Below, in pieces: positions 31,152-42,720 of a stretch of DNA of 64,000 bases. Origin of the DNA: Geosiphon pyriformis. Its lineage: Eukaryota; Glomeromycota; Glomeromycetes; Archaeosporales; Geosiphonaceae. Location: contig JAAOMT010000445.1 in the NCBI GenBank assembly GCA_016748015.1, positions 484,755 to 548,754 of the forward strand, given 5' to 3'. How positions within the stretch are numbered: position 1 is the stretch's first letter; each line of letters begins with the position of its first letter. A program made the translations under genes and the position numbers. The notes under the pieces were generated by a model. That model made no database searches and had not been told where the DNA came from. It was given only the letters and a program-made list of their open reading frames with translations.

Positions 31152-31920
31152 TCAGAAATATTAATGGTAATGTATCTAGAACTGAAAATATCACCAATAG
31201 CCAGAACTTGATTCAAACAATACTACCAGCTATTGTCACAGAAGATAGCAGCCTCGTAGCTATTTTTATTTTTGAATTAGAAGAAAAAGAGGCTATGTTT
31301 AGTGGAGCAGCATTGGACGAGGAATGCCCAATCACTGCTATATACACAGAAGCAAAAGTAAACAACATGCCAATCAAACTTATTTTAAACAGTGGATCCG
31401 CTAAAAGCATCATAATGCTTTAACTAGTAAATCAACTGGGTTTCAAAGTTGATTGTGTCACAATGTCCCAAATTATAACAACTGATAGAAATACAAAGCT
31501 GCCTCATGGCAAAATTAACTTATTCCCTTTCAAAATTAACGGCATAATAATATCTACAAAAGTATTAGTAATGAATGTTACATAATATCAAGCATTAGTA
31601 GAAAATGACTGGCTAACAAAAGCCAATGCCACCCTAGACTGGACCACCCAAGAGCTTCTGATCAATTATAATGGCCACTAGGCCAGAATTCTAGCCACTT
31701 GTAGCCACTTCTAAAAACCAAGCACCAACCAAAGACCTACCTTTGAATTTGAGGAAAATCCAGCACTACCAGCCATTGAAACCTATCAGCTCTCTTGGGC
31801 TGATGACCAAAGAACAGAACTACTAGCTATATCAACATGAATCAGCAAAGAAAGATTTGAATAGAACCAGATAAGTCCATAAAGAAACCACCAGTAACAC
31901 AAACCAAAGCTAGAATACTC
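31152..31920 (+). pseudogene. Gag end and aspartic protease of element E (after D)
   Basis: Resumes the gag tail cut at 12333 in the same frame (D plus TCAG is 18822 bp, divisible by three). Protease: LILNSGSAKSII at about 31378-31413, Asp of the DSG triad changed to Asn (GAC to AAC type). Downstream blocks IITTDRNTKLPHGKINLFPF, KVLVMNVT, YQALVENDWLTKANATLDW (about 31585-31640) match B and F2. Stops are scattered (31421, 31582, 31680). Confidence 0.82.
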
Positions 31921-31939
31921 AGTTTACAAGAAAAAACTC

Positions 31940-32600
31940 TTGTTCATGACTGTGTGCAGCGCACCAGACAAAGACCCAAAAAACCCCACCCACTACTATT
32001 GTAATCATTGTAACAAAAAAAAATATGGTTATCCAGAAAGACACGGAAAATGGGACAAGGAATTGTGCTTTGCTTGTAGAGAACCATTACCAAAAGGGTA
32101 CAACTGAAATAACATACCAGGCAGAAGAGGAACATGTGACACAACTTGCCAATACACAATCCTTATCTGTAACTGGGTAAGAGGAGAAACACTGTTCAAA
32201 ACAGTGTTCAACAGAGCATTAAGAAGTCTGCAGTACTACTCACATGACAAGAATGAGTTATATAACATCACACAAGCCAAAGTAAGAGGAAGAACCACCG
32301 AAGAAATATGACATTAGAAAGTGTCAGCTGAAATAGCTAACAAAGTTGCCAACTACAACATGTTCAATCTAGTAGATGAATTCTAAGAAAATTATCAACA
32401 GCTGTGTTCCACTTGCCAAGAACAGGAACAGTATCTTGTTCAGATTAACACTTACTTTTGCAAAAACTGTCTTATCCTGTGCCAAAGTTAGTGTTGTGAA
32501 GAGTGTCAATACAAAAAGGACTTGGCAAAAAAAATGGAAATTGAGAATCAGCAGTACCAAAATCAATCAATAAATCAACAAAACTCAACAGTCCCAAGTC
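31940..32600 (+). pseudogene. Cys-rich module of element E
   Basis: Cys pairs: HYYCNHC near 31995-32015, CFAC near 32070-32080, CDTTCQY near 32138-32158, CSTC near 32405-32418, CKNC near 32458-32470 and CCEEC near 32496-32510. Spacing follows the module in B, including the RRG.CD.TCQY block. Between them lies a segment with SLQYYSHDKNELYN corresponding to LNKLYHYPYD in B. Not recognised; zinc binding inferred from Cys spacing. Confidence 0.68.
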
Positions 32601-33534
32601 AGAAAATATTTTAGCCTATACTGATCTAACTCAGAAAATCAGTATCCAGTACTATAACAATGGGCACTTAGGAATAGTACCCAAAAGAGCCTATCTAACT
32701 GATGCCAGATTCAATCTATGTTATCCAGAAGACCAATCCAAAATGTTACCTTCCAAGAGCATTACCAAAATTGACCTAAAAATAGCAGTTGAAATTCTGC
32801 CAGAAATAATGGTTCAAATAGTGTCATGATTAAGTTTTGCAAAAAAAGGAATAAGCATTCAAGAAAAAATAATTGACTCTGGCTACACTAGAAATTTGAT
32901 GGTTTTACTACAGAACAATTCAGAAAAATCTTATACTATTAAATCTAAGGAGAAGATTGTACAAGCAATTTTCCTATCATTAGTAAAAATTAGAAAATTT
33001 ATACTAGTGGAAAATCAAGAAGAATTGACACAAACAATGAGAAGAATTTATGGTTTTAGATCAACAAGAAAAGGAATTGAAGCAAATTTTATTGAAATGC
33101 CAGAGGAAAAAAATGAATTAATCAGAAATGAGTGGTCAATCACGCTCATGCCTTATAGAAAATCAGAAATTAAAATAAAAAAAACAATAAAAGATATAAA
33201 TCTAATATTTGAGCCCCATCCAAAAACTTGCCAACAGTTTCTCATAGGACTTACTAACCTTTTTATTCCAGCTGACAAAACACAATGGATAAAAATTCCT
33301 ATCACAAATATTACAGAAGAGCTTATATACATTCCAGAAAATACCATCATAAAATATCTTGGAACAGAGCTAGAAAACGCATTAACACTACAAAAAATTC
33401 TAAATTTTCCAGAAATTGCCCTTTATTATAAACTCACTTTAATAAATTGGCAACAACTGTTGGAATGCTATCAATTTATGCCAGAAAAATTGGCCAAATT
33501 AAACATTGGAACAATGGATTTGGACCAACAGTGA
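32601..33534 (+). pseudogene. dUTPase-like domain plus post-dUTPase domain of element E
   Basis: Frame differs from the Cys-rich module, implying one frameshift near 32600. Motif I ARFNLCYP (about 32707-32730; Asp to Asn), motif III IIDSGYTRN (about 32869-32896), motif IV VQAIFLSL, motif V eroded to YGFRSTRKG. The open part 32896-33534 carries on through the post-dUTPase domain (FIPADKTQWIKIPITNITEE, about 33263-33320) and ends near the RT start. Stops earlier in the domain (32828). A working dUTPase is unlikely. Confidence 0.78.
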
Positions 33535-34902
33535 CAATTAAAAGCATTAATTTTAAAATACTCTGATATATTTTCACAAAATGGCAAATTTGGAAGAACC
33601 AACTTGGTTTAACACCAAATTTCTACTGAGAATGCTAGACCTGAAAAACAATGTGCTTACTATGTCCCACCAATGGAGCATAATTTTATCAGAGAAAAAG
33701 TCCAAAGCATATTGGAAAAAGGAATAATTCAATCATCAATGAGCTCATAGTCCTTACCAGTTGTTTTAGTAAAGAAAAAGAACAGAAAAATTAGATTTTG
33801 CATCAACTATTGCAAACTAAACAGCAAAACAACCAAAAACTCATACCCAATACCATTAATTGACGAAATCTTTGATGTTTTTGGAGGAGCAAAATGGTTT
33901 TCTACACTTAACTTGACCAGTGAATACTGGCAAATAGAAATAGACCTAAAAGACAGGCATAAAACAGCATTCACAACACAAAATAGCAATTATAAATTCA
34001 ATATAATGCCATTTGGATTGACAAACACTTCCATAACATTCCAAAGATTAATGGACGTAATTTACTCTGGAATTCTGTGGTAATCTGTTGTTGTCTACTT
34101 GGATGATACAAATGTTTTCTCACCAAAATTTGCAGATTATCTCCAATATTTACAACAAGTTTTTGAGAAATTGAGACATACTGGACTTAAATTAAATTTA
34201 GAAAAATGTTTTTTTGGGAAAAATGAGCTAACATTTCTAAGACACATAGTTGGAAAAGATGAAATAAAACCAGATCCATCAAAAATAGACAAAGTAAAAA
34301 ATTTTCCAGAACCTCAAAACGTTTCAGAAGTTAAAAGCTTTTTAGGACTTGCATCTTACTACTGCCACATTGTAGAAAACTTTTCAAACATTGCCAAACT
34401 TTTTAATTATCTACTATCTAAAAATGTAAAATTTGAATAAACCGAAACACAGCAAAAAGCTTTTAAGTATCTTAGACAAAAGCTCATTGAATTACCAATA
34501 ATGATTTATTCGGATTTCAACAAGAAATTCATTTTGGCCACAGATGCCTTTGGAATGGAATTTAGAGCCATTCTTTTACAAAAAGATGATAATAAAAGAG
34601 AACGTGTAATTGCTTATGCCAGTAGAAGTCTCAGTATGGCAGAGCAAAACTATGCAGCACATGAATTAGAATGCTTAGCAGTAGTCTGAAGTTGTGTTTA
34701 CTTTGATACATATTTACAGTATAAACCCTTTGATATTATCACAGATTATAGAGGTCTGGTCTGGTTAAATAACAAAAAAATGCTGAAAAAAAAATATGCC
34801 AGATGGTCACAAATATTAGTACCATACAATTATATCATCAAATACAAAGAAGATGCCAAAAATGCCAATGCTGACTGTTTGTCAAGAATGAGACACACAT
34901 AA
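33535..34902 (+). pseudogene. Reverse transcriptase-RNase H of element E
   Basis: RT blocks LVKKKNRKIRFCINYCKLNS (about 33769-33828), LNLTSEYWQIEIDLKDRHKTAFTTQ, and the catalytic box VVVYLDDTNVF intact at about 34090-34122. Connection FLRHIVGKDEIKPDP and SFLGLASYY. RNase H (about 34500-34900): TDAFGMEFRAILLQ, HELECLAVV, ITDYRGLVWL, ends NADCLSRMRHT and TAA at 34900. Several stops, e.g. 34081 (TGG to TAA), 34438, 34687. Confidence 0.9.
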
Positions 34903-35216
34903 AAATCATGAACCCACTCATCAATTAGAGTATTTGACAAAGCAACAATCCAACAATTAGAAAGTTTTATTGAAAAAACCAATAGTACATTCAATTCAAA
35001 AAGCAGTTTACAGAATTTTCAAAGCATTTAAAAAATTGTCACAAAGTATTACTGGATCCAATCATGAACATAATAACAACCAACAGTATTAAACGACTTA
35101 CCAATTCACAATTTCAAGAATTACAACAACAAGTTAATAATACAGTATTGAACTACTATAGCAACTTAGAATTCAATGCAGAAATTAACTTCAATTTCAA
35201 TAGAGCTTAATCTTGA
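34903..35216 (+). pseudogene. Accessory ORF remnant of element E; integrase missing
   Basis: Directly after RNase H, without any integrase sequence, comes a short region homologous to the C-terminal half of the D accessory ORF: ATIQQLESFIEK (about 34945-34978), then in another frame SKAVYRIFKAF, NCHKVLLDP, and NSIKRLTNSQFQELQ (about 35075-35130), ending NFNRA, TAA (a CAA position: AQS in G and A) just before the polypurine tract GAAAGGAGAGGA (35215-35226). G has the same arrangement. Confidence 0.72.
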
Positions 35217-35229
35217 AAGGAGAGGATAA

Positions 35230-36068
35230 TGTTACAGTTCAAGAATTTAATAGGAATTATAAATAATATAAATTAGCCAATCATGAAATAGCACAGTAAC
35301 AATTTATAAAAAAAAATGATTTACAAATAACAGCAAGCACTATCATGCAATAGCAGTAAGCACTATTTTACAATAGTAGCAAGCACTATCGTGCAAAAGC
35401 AGCAAGCACTATTTTACAATAGCAGCAAGCACTATTTAGAAATAATGAAAATAAAATATTACAAGATGTTATTTTGTAAAACAATAATTATATATATATA
35501 CAATAGTTTTAATGATGAAAAATTGAACAAGCTTCAATTAGAAGCAACAAATATCTAAATAAAATTTTATTCAAAAAGAATTAATAAAAATAATAAATTA
35601 AATAAACATCATAATTACAAGATTAACAATAGAATTCACATACTTTCTCTAGCAAATGAAACTATCATTCCATTTCTGAACCCTTTGGAAGAATAATTCC
35701 TGATCAAGATTATTCACGTGGTTACTAATTAAATTGAAAAAGCTTTATTATATACTTAGGGAAATTGCGAAAAGACCATTAATATTCCATGTTTCTAGAT
35801 TAGAGAAACACATCAAACAATTGCAAAGATAGCCTCAGAGAAGACCCCAAACAGTGGGTAGATTTCAGATTAGCCTCTGGGAAGGAGTACACAACATACA
35901 AAGACAACTAGAATTAAAAAGAAAACTTACATCACAACATCAAGAGAAAACTTTCAGTACATTATCATTAATATCCAACACATAAAATAGAGAAACTCAT
36001 GAGAGACTGATTGCAATTAAAACGGGAGATCAACAATTAAAATAATCCAAAAAAACACTCCTATAACA
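35230..36068 (+). repeat. 3' LTR of element E (family 3)
   Basis: TGTTACAGTTC...CTATAACA, 839 bp. 23-bp array starts at 35332, 35355, 35378, 35401 and 35424. Followed by the TTGG duplication. Confidence 0.94.
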
Positions 36069-36895
36069 TTGGTTTCTGAAGGTTTTTGTAATCTGAAAGT
36101 TTTAGTTGAGTCTTTTATATAATAAATAGAGATTTAGGTATTGTTTTAATAGTTTTCTAAAATGTGTATTCCATTAATTTCTGTTTTTAACATAATAATT
36201 AGTTTATTTTGACAGTCATGTCTTTTTGGTAAGCTAGTCTTAAATTTCTTAATTTTTTATTCTTATTTCTGGGTCTTTTATCAGACTATCTTTAATATCA
36301 ATAACTTAGTGCTTTAATTTCTTAATTAATTAGTAAACAACAAGAAACAAAATAAAAAAAAATAAAAAATTGGTATTCTGTTAATAGTCATAATCAAGAA
36401 CTATTGGTTTAATATGATTAAGTATTAGTAGCTATCAACATAAAGTGTTAATAGTAACAAGTAAATGTTAATTAACAATCAAGTGATGATAATATAAATT
36501 GAACGATAAGAATTGTTTATTAATATTTGATGATTTTTATTTTAAGTCATAGAATACTATTATATAAAGAAATAGGTGTTGGCTTTTAAACTAAAAATTC
36601 TTGGATAAATTTTGTTTTTTCTGTTACTAATATTTTCATTATATATATATAATTTGGGTTATATAAGATTGCTCACATTTCCAAGCAATGTGTTATAATT
36701 TCTTAAACAATACTCATATTGCTAAACAATATGCTGTGATTTCTGACAATGCTTTATATTATTAAATAATATGTTATAATTTCTAATAATACTCCACATT
36801 GCTAAACAATATGCTTATATGCTAAATACTATTTTCTTATTGACCTATCTGTTTTTCTAATTATTTTTTCTTGTACTATTTTCTTATGAATAACA
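36069..36895 (-). repeat. 3' LTR of F2, inner part
   Basis: Continues the LTR cut at 9478 (36069-36072 is the duplicated TTGG). Aligns with 45114-45918 of the other LTR. Ends TAACA at 36895. Contains a roughly 40-bp array near 36690-36820 with the inverted repeat ATATTG...CAATAT. Confidence 0.88.
36690..36820. repeat. ~40-bp array in the F2 LTR
   Basis: Blocks beginning TG(T/C)TRTRATTTC at 36691, 36732 and 36772, each followed by a hairpin-like ATATTGCTAAACAATAT-type repeat. Also present near 45710-45840. Confidence 0.7.
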
Positions 36896-37630
36896 TTATT
36901 TTTTTTTAATATTAAGCTTTGTTAAAATTTTTACTTTGAATTAGGTCTATTACTTCTTTTTTTAATATTATTTGTTCAACTCTGTTTCTTATGTCTTCAA
37001 TTTGTGAGTTGCTTATTCTTTCTCATTAGTTAATAGTTATTGTCTCCATATTAAGGTATAACAATATTTTTGAACAGTTTTGAAATATAGTGTATAGTTG
37101 ATAGATTATTCTGATGTGTAGTGTTAAATTTGTTTTTTTTCTAATAATGTTTTTAATGTTTTATATTATTTTTTGGTTGAATATTCTTTTTGATTTATCA
37201 AAATATAACTTTTAAATATTTAATTTTTGTTCCAATTAATAGTAATAGTATAATATTGGAAGTTGTTCTATCCATTGGTTTTAATTTTTTTGGTGAGTTT
37301 TTCTGTTAAAATTATGATAGATATTTTTCCAAAATTGTTTTTTATTTTTTCTATTATTTTATCTGACCAGTATTTGGTTGGTTTTGTAGTCATTAATATA
37401 GAGCACTTCTTGTTTTTTTTTCTTGTTTAATGTTTTGATAGCAGATTGTTTGGTCATTAATAATAATTTTTATGTCCAATTGTTGTTGGTTTACAGTTTG
37501 AAATAGTTATTAAGCTAAAATGTGAATATAGTCTAGTATTTTCATCTTTTATTGTTGCTTTGATCATGTATATTATGTCTTTATATATTTTTAATTAATT
37601 AATTTGACATGTTTGAATTGATAATTATGA
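36896..37630 (-). pseudogene. Accessory ORF of element F2
   Basis: On the minus strand, between integrase and the 3' LTR. The recognisable C-terminal half (about 37110-36905) reads YQLYTIFQNCSKILL, METITIN, SNSQIEDIRNRV, and ends NFNKA, TAA, aligning block by block with D (YRLYTVFQHCPNILL, MKTIMVN, TNQQFEDLQKAI, GAQF). Upstream half too decayed to read. Shows that the ORF is shared by family 4. Confidence 0.65.
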
Positions 37631-37639
37631 TTGGTTTCA

Positions 37640-38870
37640 GATCTTGTAAAATTTTATTTGGTTAGACTAGTATTTATTGTATTTCTAGTTGTAGAATATT
37701 ACTAATAAATAATGATGTTATATTGTAATATAATTTCAATCAATTTTTATGTACTGTTTTAGTTAAGATTTGGTTGTCTTATTTTAATTTATAAACTCTA
37801 TTTCCTAAAATTTCTTCAATTTAAAATAGTTCATCTTATTTGGAATTAAATTTTCTATTCTATTGTTTTTCTACTTTGGTATAATATAAAAGTACTTTGT
37901 TTTTAATCTTAAATTTGATTGGTTTATCTAATAATTGATTTATCTGATAACTGGTTATTATGCTATTTTTTTGGTTTTTCTTGTGACTTTTAAATGTTAT
38001 TAGCTGCTTTTTGTCTTTTGTTTTCCAAAGTTTCTATTAATCTGTATGTTTTGCTTAGCAAAATTCTTTAAAAGTTAATTTTTGTTATTAATTCTGTTAG
38101 ATATGTGTTAATGTTTATCTTAATAGATAAGATTGCTGTTCTATTATAAACAAATCCAAATAGTGTTGCTTGTATGATATCTTGTTTTATTGTTTAATAA
38201 ACAAATAATACTAATAGTATAAACAAATTTCATTCTTTCTGGTTTTTTTGGCTGATCTTAGTTATTGCTTCACACAATGTTTTATTAAATCTTTCGATTA
38301 AGTCATTGGTTTATAAATAATATGATAATGATAATAGTCATTTGATTCCAAATCTTTGACTTAATTCTGTTAATGTTCTGTTTACAAAGTGAGTTCTTTG
38401 ATCGGATAACAATTCTTTTGGACATTTGTGTTGACAGATCAAATTTTGGTAAACAAATTTGGCTATAAATTCTGTATTTGTTTTTTGAATTGCTTTTGTT
38501 TTTGGCCATTTGGTAAGATAATCTATGACTACTGTGATGTATCTATTGTCTTTGCTGGTTATTGTTAATGATCTGACTAAGTCAATTCCAATTTGATTAA
38601 ATGATTGTCTCATTTTAATTAATTTTAATGGTTTTCTGGATCTTTTTTCTTCTTTTATCTGACAAACATCACAATTTTGAACATATTAGATGATATCTGG
38701 ATACATTAATGGCCAATAGTATCTCTTTTTAGTTCTTTTCATGGTTGCTTTTTTATGAAAATATTTTGCTGTTGGATCTGACTGCATGTTAAACAATATT
38801 GTTTTTTCTCTGGTTTTGTGATTACTTTAAGTGATTAGACTGAATATTTTCTATTTTTCTAATATAATAT
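37640..38870 (-). pseudogene. Integrase of element F2
   Basis: Zinc module CDVCQ near 38680-38660 with upstream His near 38790-38760. Core: IGIDLVRSL at about 38600-38574 (Asp kept), LLSDQRTHFVNRTL at about 38412-38371 (Asp kept), and NDLIERFNKTL at about 38310-38278 (Glu kept), so all three catalytic acids survive although stops interrupt the frame. Intact piece 38613-38338. C-terminal part near 37830-37760 (EEILGNRVYKL) matches the GPY/F region of B. Confidence 0.85.
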
Positions 38871-38879
38871 ATTCTAATA

Positions 38880-40640
38880 AGTAATAAAATATTTTAATTG
38901 TTGTTTTATGCTGTTTTGTTTTTTTTGAGATAATTTCTCCTTAAACTGTTGAGTATTAATATAATATTAGAGTTGTTGATATTTTTGTGTATTTATTTTT
39001 TGTTATATTTTTGAATTGAAATGTTTAAAGTTGTCTTATTCATAATAAACTGTTAGCATTTCCAATTTTTTTCTCTTTTTATAATGTACTGTATAATTAA
39101 ATAGTGATAGTTCTATTTTCTATTTTATATAACAATCATTTCTGAATTTTTGTCTCTGAATTAATGTTAATCTTTTGTTATTAGTGTATACATCAAACTT
39201 TTAACTCAAGTACTCTTTCTATTTAATAATAGCCCAATAAATAGCCAAGTGTTCTAGTGTTGGAGTTCTATAGTTTTTTTCGGCTGGACTTAAGCTTCAG
39301 TTGGCATATGCTACTGGGTGTTTTTTTTTATCTGGTCTTTTTGAGATAATACAGCTTCCAATGCTTGATCTAATGCATTAATAGTAATAATAAATAGTTT
39401 GTTGTAATCTAAATAGATCAGTATTAGTGCTTGAATAAACTTTCTTCTCAAGATATTAAAAGCTTTTTGTTGGGTTTCTGTCTATTTATATTTTATGTTC
39501 TTTGCTTAAAGCTGGTACAATAGTTGAGCCAGTTTGGAGAAATTTTGGATAAAGTGGCTGTAGTATCTAGTAAATTCTAAGAATGTTTATAGTTCTGTTA
39601 AGTTTGTTAGTCCTAAAAAGTTCTTTACTATTTTGATTTTATTTGGGCTTGTCTTAATGCCATTTTTGCTTATAACATGTCCCAAGAATTTTAGTTCTGT
39701 TTTGCCAAAGAAGCATTTTGTTGTATTTAGTTTCAATCTTGCTCTTTTCAATCTTTCAAATATTTACTGAAGATAATACAGATGATCATCAAATGTTTTT
39801 GAAAACACATTGGTATCATTCAGATAAATGACTACTGATTTCCATAGTAGTCCATTATAGATAATTTCTATTAACTATTAGAAGATAACTGAAGCATTTA
39901 TTAAGCCAAAGGGCATAACATTAAATTTAAAGTTTTCTTTTCTGGTAGTGAAAGCTATCTTTTTTTTGTTGGCTAAATTTATGGCTACTTGTCAATAATT
40001 ACTGTCTAGATCTAATGTTAAAAATCATTTCTTTCTCCTAAAAGCATCAAATAGTTCTTGGATTTATGAAGTTAGATAACTGTTTTTATGCATAATGCTG
40101 TTGAGTTTTCTGTAATCTACACAAAAACAGATCTTTCCATTTTTCTTATAAACTAGTACTACTAGTAATGATCATGGATTCATTGATAATTAAATTAACT
40201 TATTGTCTAATATCCAGTTGATTTCTTGTTGAATAATTTTATAGCTAGTTGGTAGTACTTGGTATGCTCTTTGTTTAATTGGCATTATATTTTCAGTTTT
40301 AATTTGGTGCTAAATAATATCAGTTCTGCCAATTTATTTTTACTGGTAAATATATTAGTAAAGTTGTTGAGTAGTATCTTAAGTTGTATATGTTGAAATA
40401 AGTCTAAGTTTTCCAAGTTTATTTGTTTTAATTATTTTGGTTAGAGCAAATAGTATTTTTTTTGTTCATATATTGTTTGTAATATAATATTCAATAGTGG
40501 TTTTATTTGTTATTTTAATAATGTTCTCAGTTGTATTATAGATAAAAATTTTGATGTAACTATAGCTTTTAGCCAATATGTAAAGATTGATAAGTCCAAT
40601 TTTTTTTAATTCACAAACTGTAGCTTCTACTTCAAAAATC
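38880..40640 (-). pseudogene. Reverse transcriptase-RNase H of element F2
   Basis: Minus-strand RT: KNGKICFCVDYRKLNSIM-type block near 40150-40090, ANKKKIAFTTRKENFKFNVMPFGLIN near 39980-39895, catalytic box SVVIYLNDTNVFSK near 39840-39795 (first Asp of YLDD is Asn), FLGHVISKNGIKTSP near 39690-39640. RNase H (about 39440-38960) with the end NSLRR corresponding to NSLSRM of D. Many stops; no open piece above 60 codons. Confidence 0.85.
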
Positions 40641-40649
40641 TGAATTTAA

Positions 40650-41172
40650 TCCTTTACTTTTTTTTTATTGCTAATATATACTGATCATATAATAGAATAA
40701 AAATTAATTAATAGGTGAAAATAATTTCTCTTTTATTAATTGTTTCTTTTTTTGTCATATTAATTGGTATTTTTATTCTATCTGTAAATCTGAATTCACT
40801 TATTTCTCTTGCTGTGATCTTTAATTTTTTTCTTTTTCTCATTAATACTAACTGAGCTATTTTTACCAAAAGCAGAAATATTGTCTGTGCTATTTTTTTG
40901 TTTGATTCAATAGTATATTCTTTTTCTGAATTATTTTGTAGCATTGTAATAATATTTTTTATATATTTTGCATCAATTATTTTTCCTTTGATATTGATTC
41001 TCTTTTTTGCTAAACTAAATCTAAAGACTAATTGAATCATTGTTATTGCTGAGATTTTCAGTGCTAATTTTAAATCTATGCTAATGCATGAATGAGGTTC
41101 CAATCTGATGGCAGTTTTTTTGGAATATCTGAAATCAAACCCTATATTAGTATGATGTGCATATTCTGACAT
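40650..41172 (-). pseudogene. dUTPase-like domain of element F2
   Basis: Open for 154 codons (41172-40708). Motif I IGFDFRYS (about 41145-41122), motif II RFSLAKK (about 41025-41005), motif III IIDAKYIKN (about 40985-40959), motif IV AQTIFLLL, motif V eroded to SEFRFTDR. The family fold is clear, but the motif V Gly residues and the motif III Gly are gone. Lies between the Cys-rich module and RT as in B and E. Confidence 0.82.
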
Positions 41173-41199
41173 GATACTTTCGTTATTATTATTAAATTA

Positions 41200-42365
41200 T
41201 TTGAGTTCTTGCTTTTTTAAAAGATTTAAAAGCATAATATATTGTTCAGGATTGTAATTGAAGTTTAAATTGTTATTATTGTTATTGTCATTTTGAACAG
41301 AATTAGAATCATTGTTATTGTTATTATCATCAGAGTTTGAATCAAGATTGAATAATAATTCTAATTCTAATGTACAGTTACTAATTGGTTTTTTCTTTTT
41401 TGGAATTGTGTAAATTATATGTGATAATAAATTGTAAATAAAATTACACTCATTACAATATTAAAAATTAAATAGAATTAAACAGTAGTCACATAGTCGG
41501 GTGTTTAATTGTTCTAAATATTGCTTTTGTTTTTGTTTGGTTGGTGCTAAGTTTTGATAATATTCATGAAATTTTTTTAGACCAGTTTTAATGTTTAGAA
41601 AAGCATTAGAGTTAAGAATAAGAACAGTCTTCACTAGTTCTGGTGAGTTGTTTTTAATTTCTAAGATCTTACTGGGCAAAACATTTTCAACTTTGACACT
41701 TGCTATTCTCCAGATCTTGTTCTCATTATGTGAATAACTATTTAAACATAACAAAGCATAATTTTATATAGCATTAAAAGTGTTTTTCTGCTAATCTAAT
41801 TACTAATAAGAATTTTATATTAACATGAGACATTACATATTTTTTCTTAACTAAGAATGTTATTCCACATTTTTTTATCTGTTTTTTACAAGCAAAACAT
41901 GGTTTGTTGTCTCACTTGTCTTGTCATTTGGGGTAATTATAGTGTTTTCTGTAGCACAGCTTACAATAGTAGTGTGTGCATGTCCAATAATTTTCATTGA
42001 GTACAACTTAAGCTCTCATGGAGAAAAGCTTTTTTCTGCAATCTTTACACTTTAGTAAAATATATAAGAGTTCTGATCTGATGTTAATTGAGTAGAATCT
42101 TTCTCAGCCATTAGTAGTTTTATTGATAATAATGTTTTTTTAGAGTTTATTTTTTCCCTTTCTTTTTCTTTTGTCATTTCAAAAAAATACTAATGGTAAT
42201 TTATTGTGGTTAGTGTTAGTTCATGAAACTTGGTAGACTTCTCAGATAGATTTAGTTACTTTTTTTTGAATTTAATTAGTGATATTGGTATGGGACTGAA
42301 TTTGAAATAACTACAGATAACTGGTACTTAAATGTGCTGATCATTTTGGCTGAGTTGCAACTCTT
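41200..42365 (-). pseudogene. Cys-rich module of element F2
   Basis: Minus strand. Cys pairs with the family spacing: CKLCYRKHY near 41970-41945, CFACKK near 41905-41885, and CDYC..8..CNEC at about 41496-41448. The open piece 41754-41461 (97 codons) contains the helix-like middle and the first CxxC of the last pair. An Asn/Asp-rich low-complexity stretch (41370-41270) leads to the dUTPase. Function unknown; zinc binding inferred. Confidence 0.68.
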
Positions 42366-42372
42366 AAGTGGT

Positions 42373-42720
42373 TTAGTTAAATACAGCATTTGTTTTAGAT
42401 AGCCAGTTATTATCAATAAAAGCTTGGTATTGGGTGGCCTCTATGACTAATATTTTGATAAAAGTAATAATACCATTGACTTTAAAAAAAAAGTTATTAA
42501 TCTTGCCAATTGGAGTTTTTATTGTTTTATTAGCAGTTATTATTTTGGCACTAGCAGTACAATTAACTTGGTAACTTAATTGGTCTATAAGTTGTTGTGT
42601 AATAATACTGCTTACTAAGCCACTATTAAGAATTAGTTTAATAGATTGGCCATCAATTTTGGCATTAGTGTACATAGTAATAATTGGTTTGGTATTAAAA
42701 ACAACTTTACTAAATAATAG
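42373..42720 (-). pseudogene. Aspartic protease of element F2
   Basis: LILNSGLVSSIITQQLIDQL at about 42645-42586: catalytic Asp is Asn, as in E. Downstream TPIGKINNFFF, KILVIEATQYQAFIDNNWLSKTNAVFN (to 42376) follows the family pattern. Open from the ATG at 42675. Follows gag on the minus strand. Confidence 0.83.

Larger units (their letters stand above)
9479..36068 (+). mobile_element. Element E: family-3 retrotransposon without integrase, inside the F2 LTR
   Basis: Both LTRs are 839 bp, flanked by a perfect 4-bp duplication TTGG (9475-9478 and 36069-36072). The uninterrupted site is visible in the other F2 LTR at 45110-45113 (TTAG). Internal order: primer site, gag, [element D], protease, Cys-rich module, dUTPase-like, RT-RNase H, accessory ORF. 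There is only about 310 bp between the end of RNase H and the 3' LTR, so integrase is absent. Confidence 0.92.

Noticed and set aside
32376-32573. 65-codon ORFs on both strands
   Set aside because: The real frame is the Cys-rich module of E (CSTC, CKNC, CCEEC) with a few stops; these are other frames.
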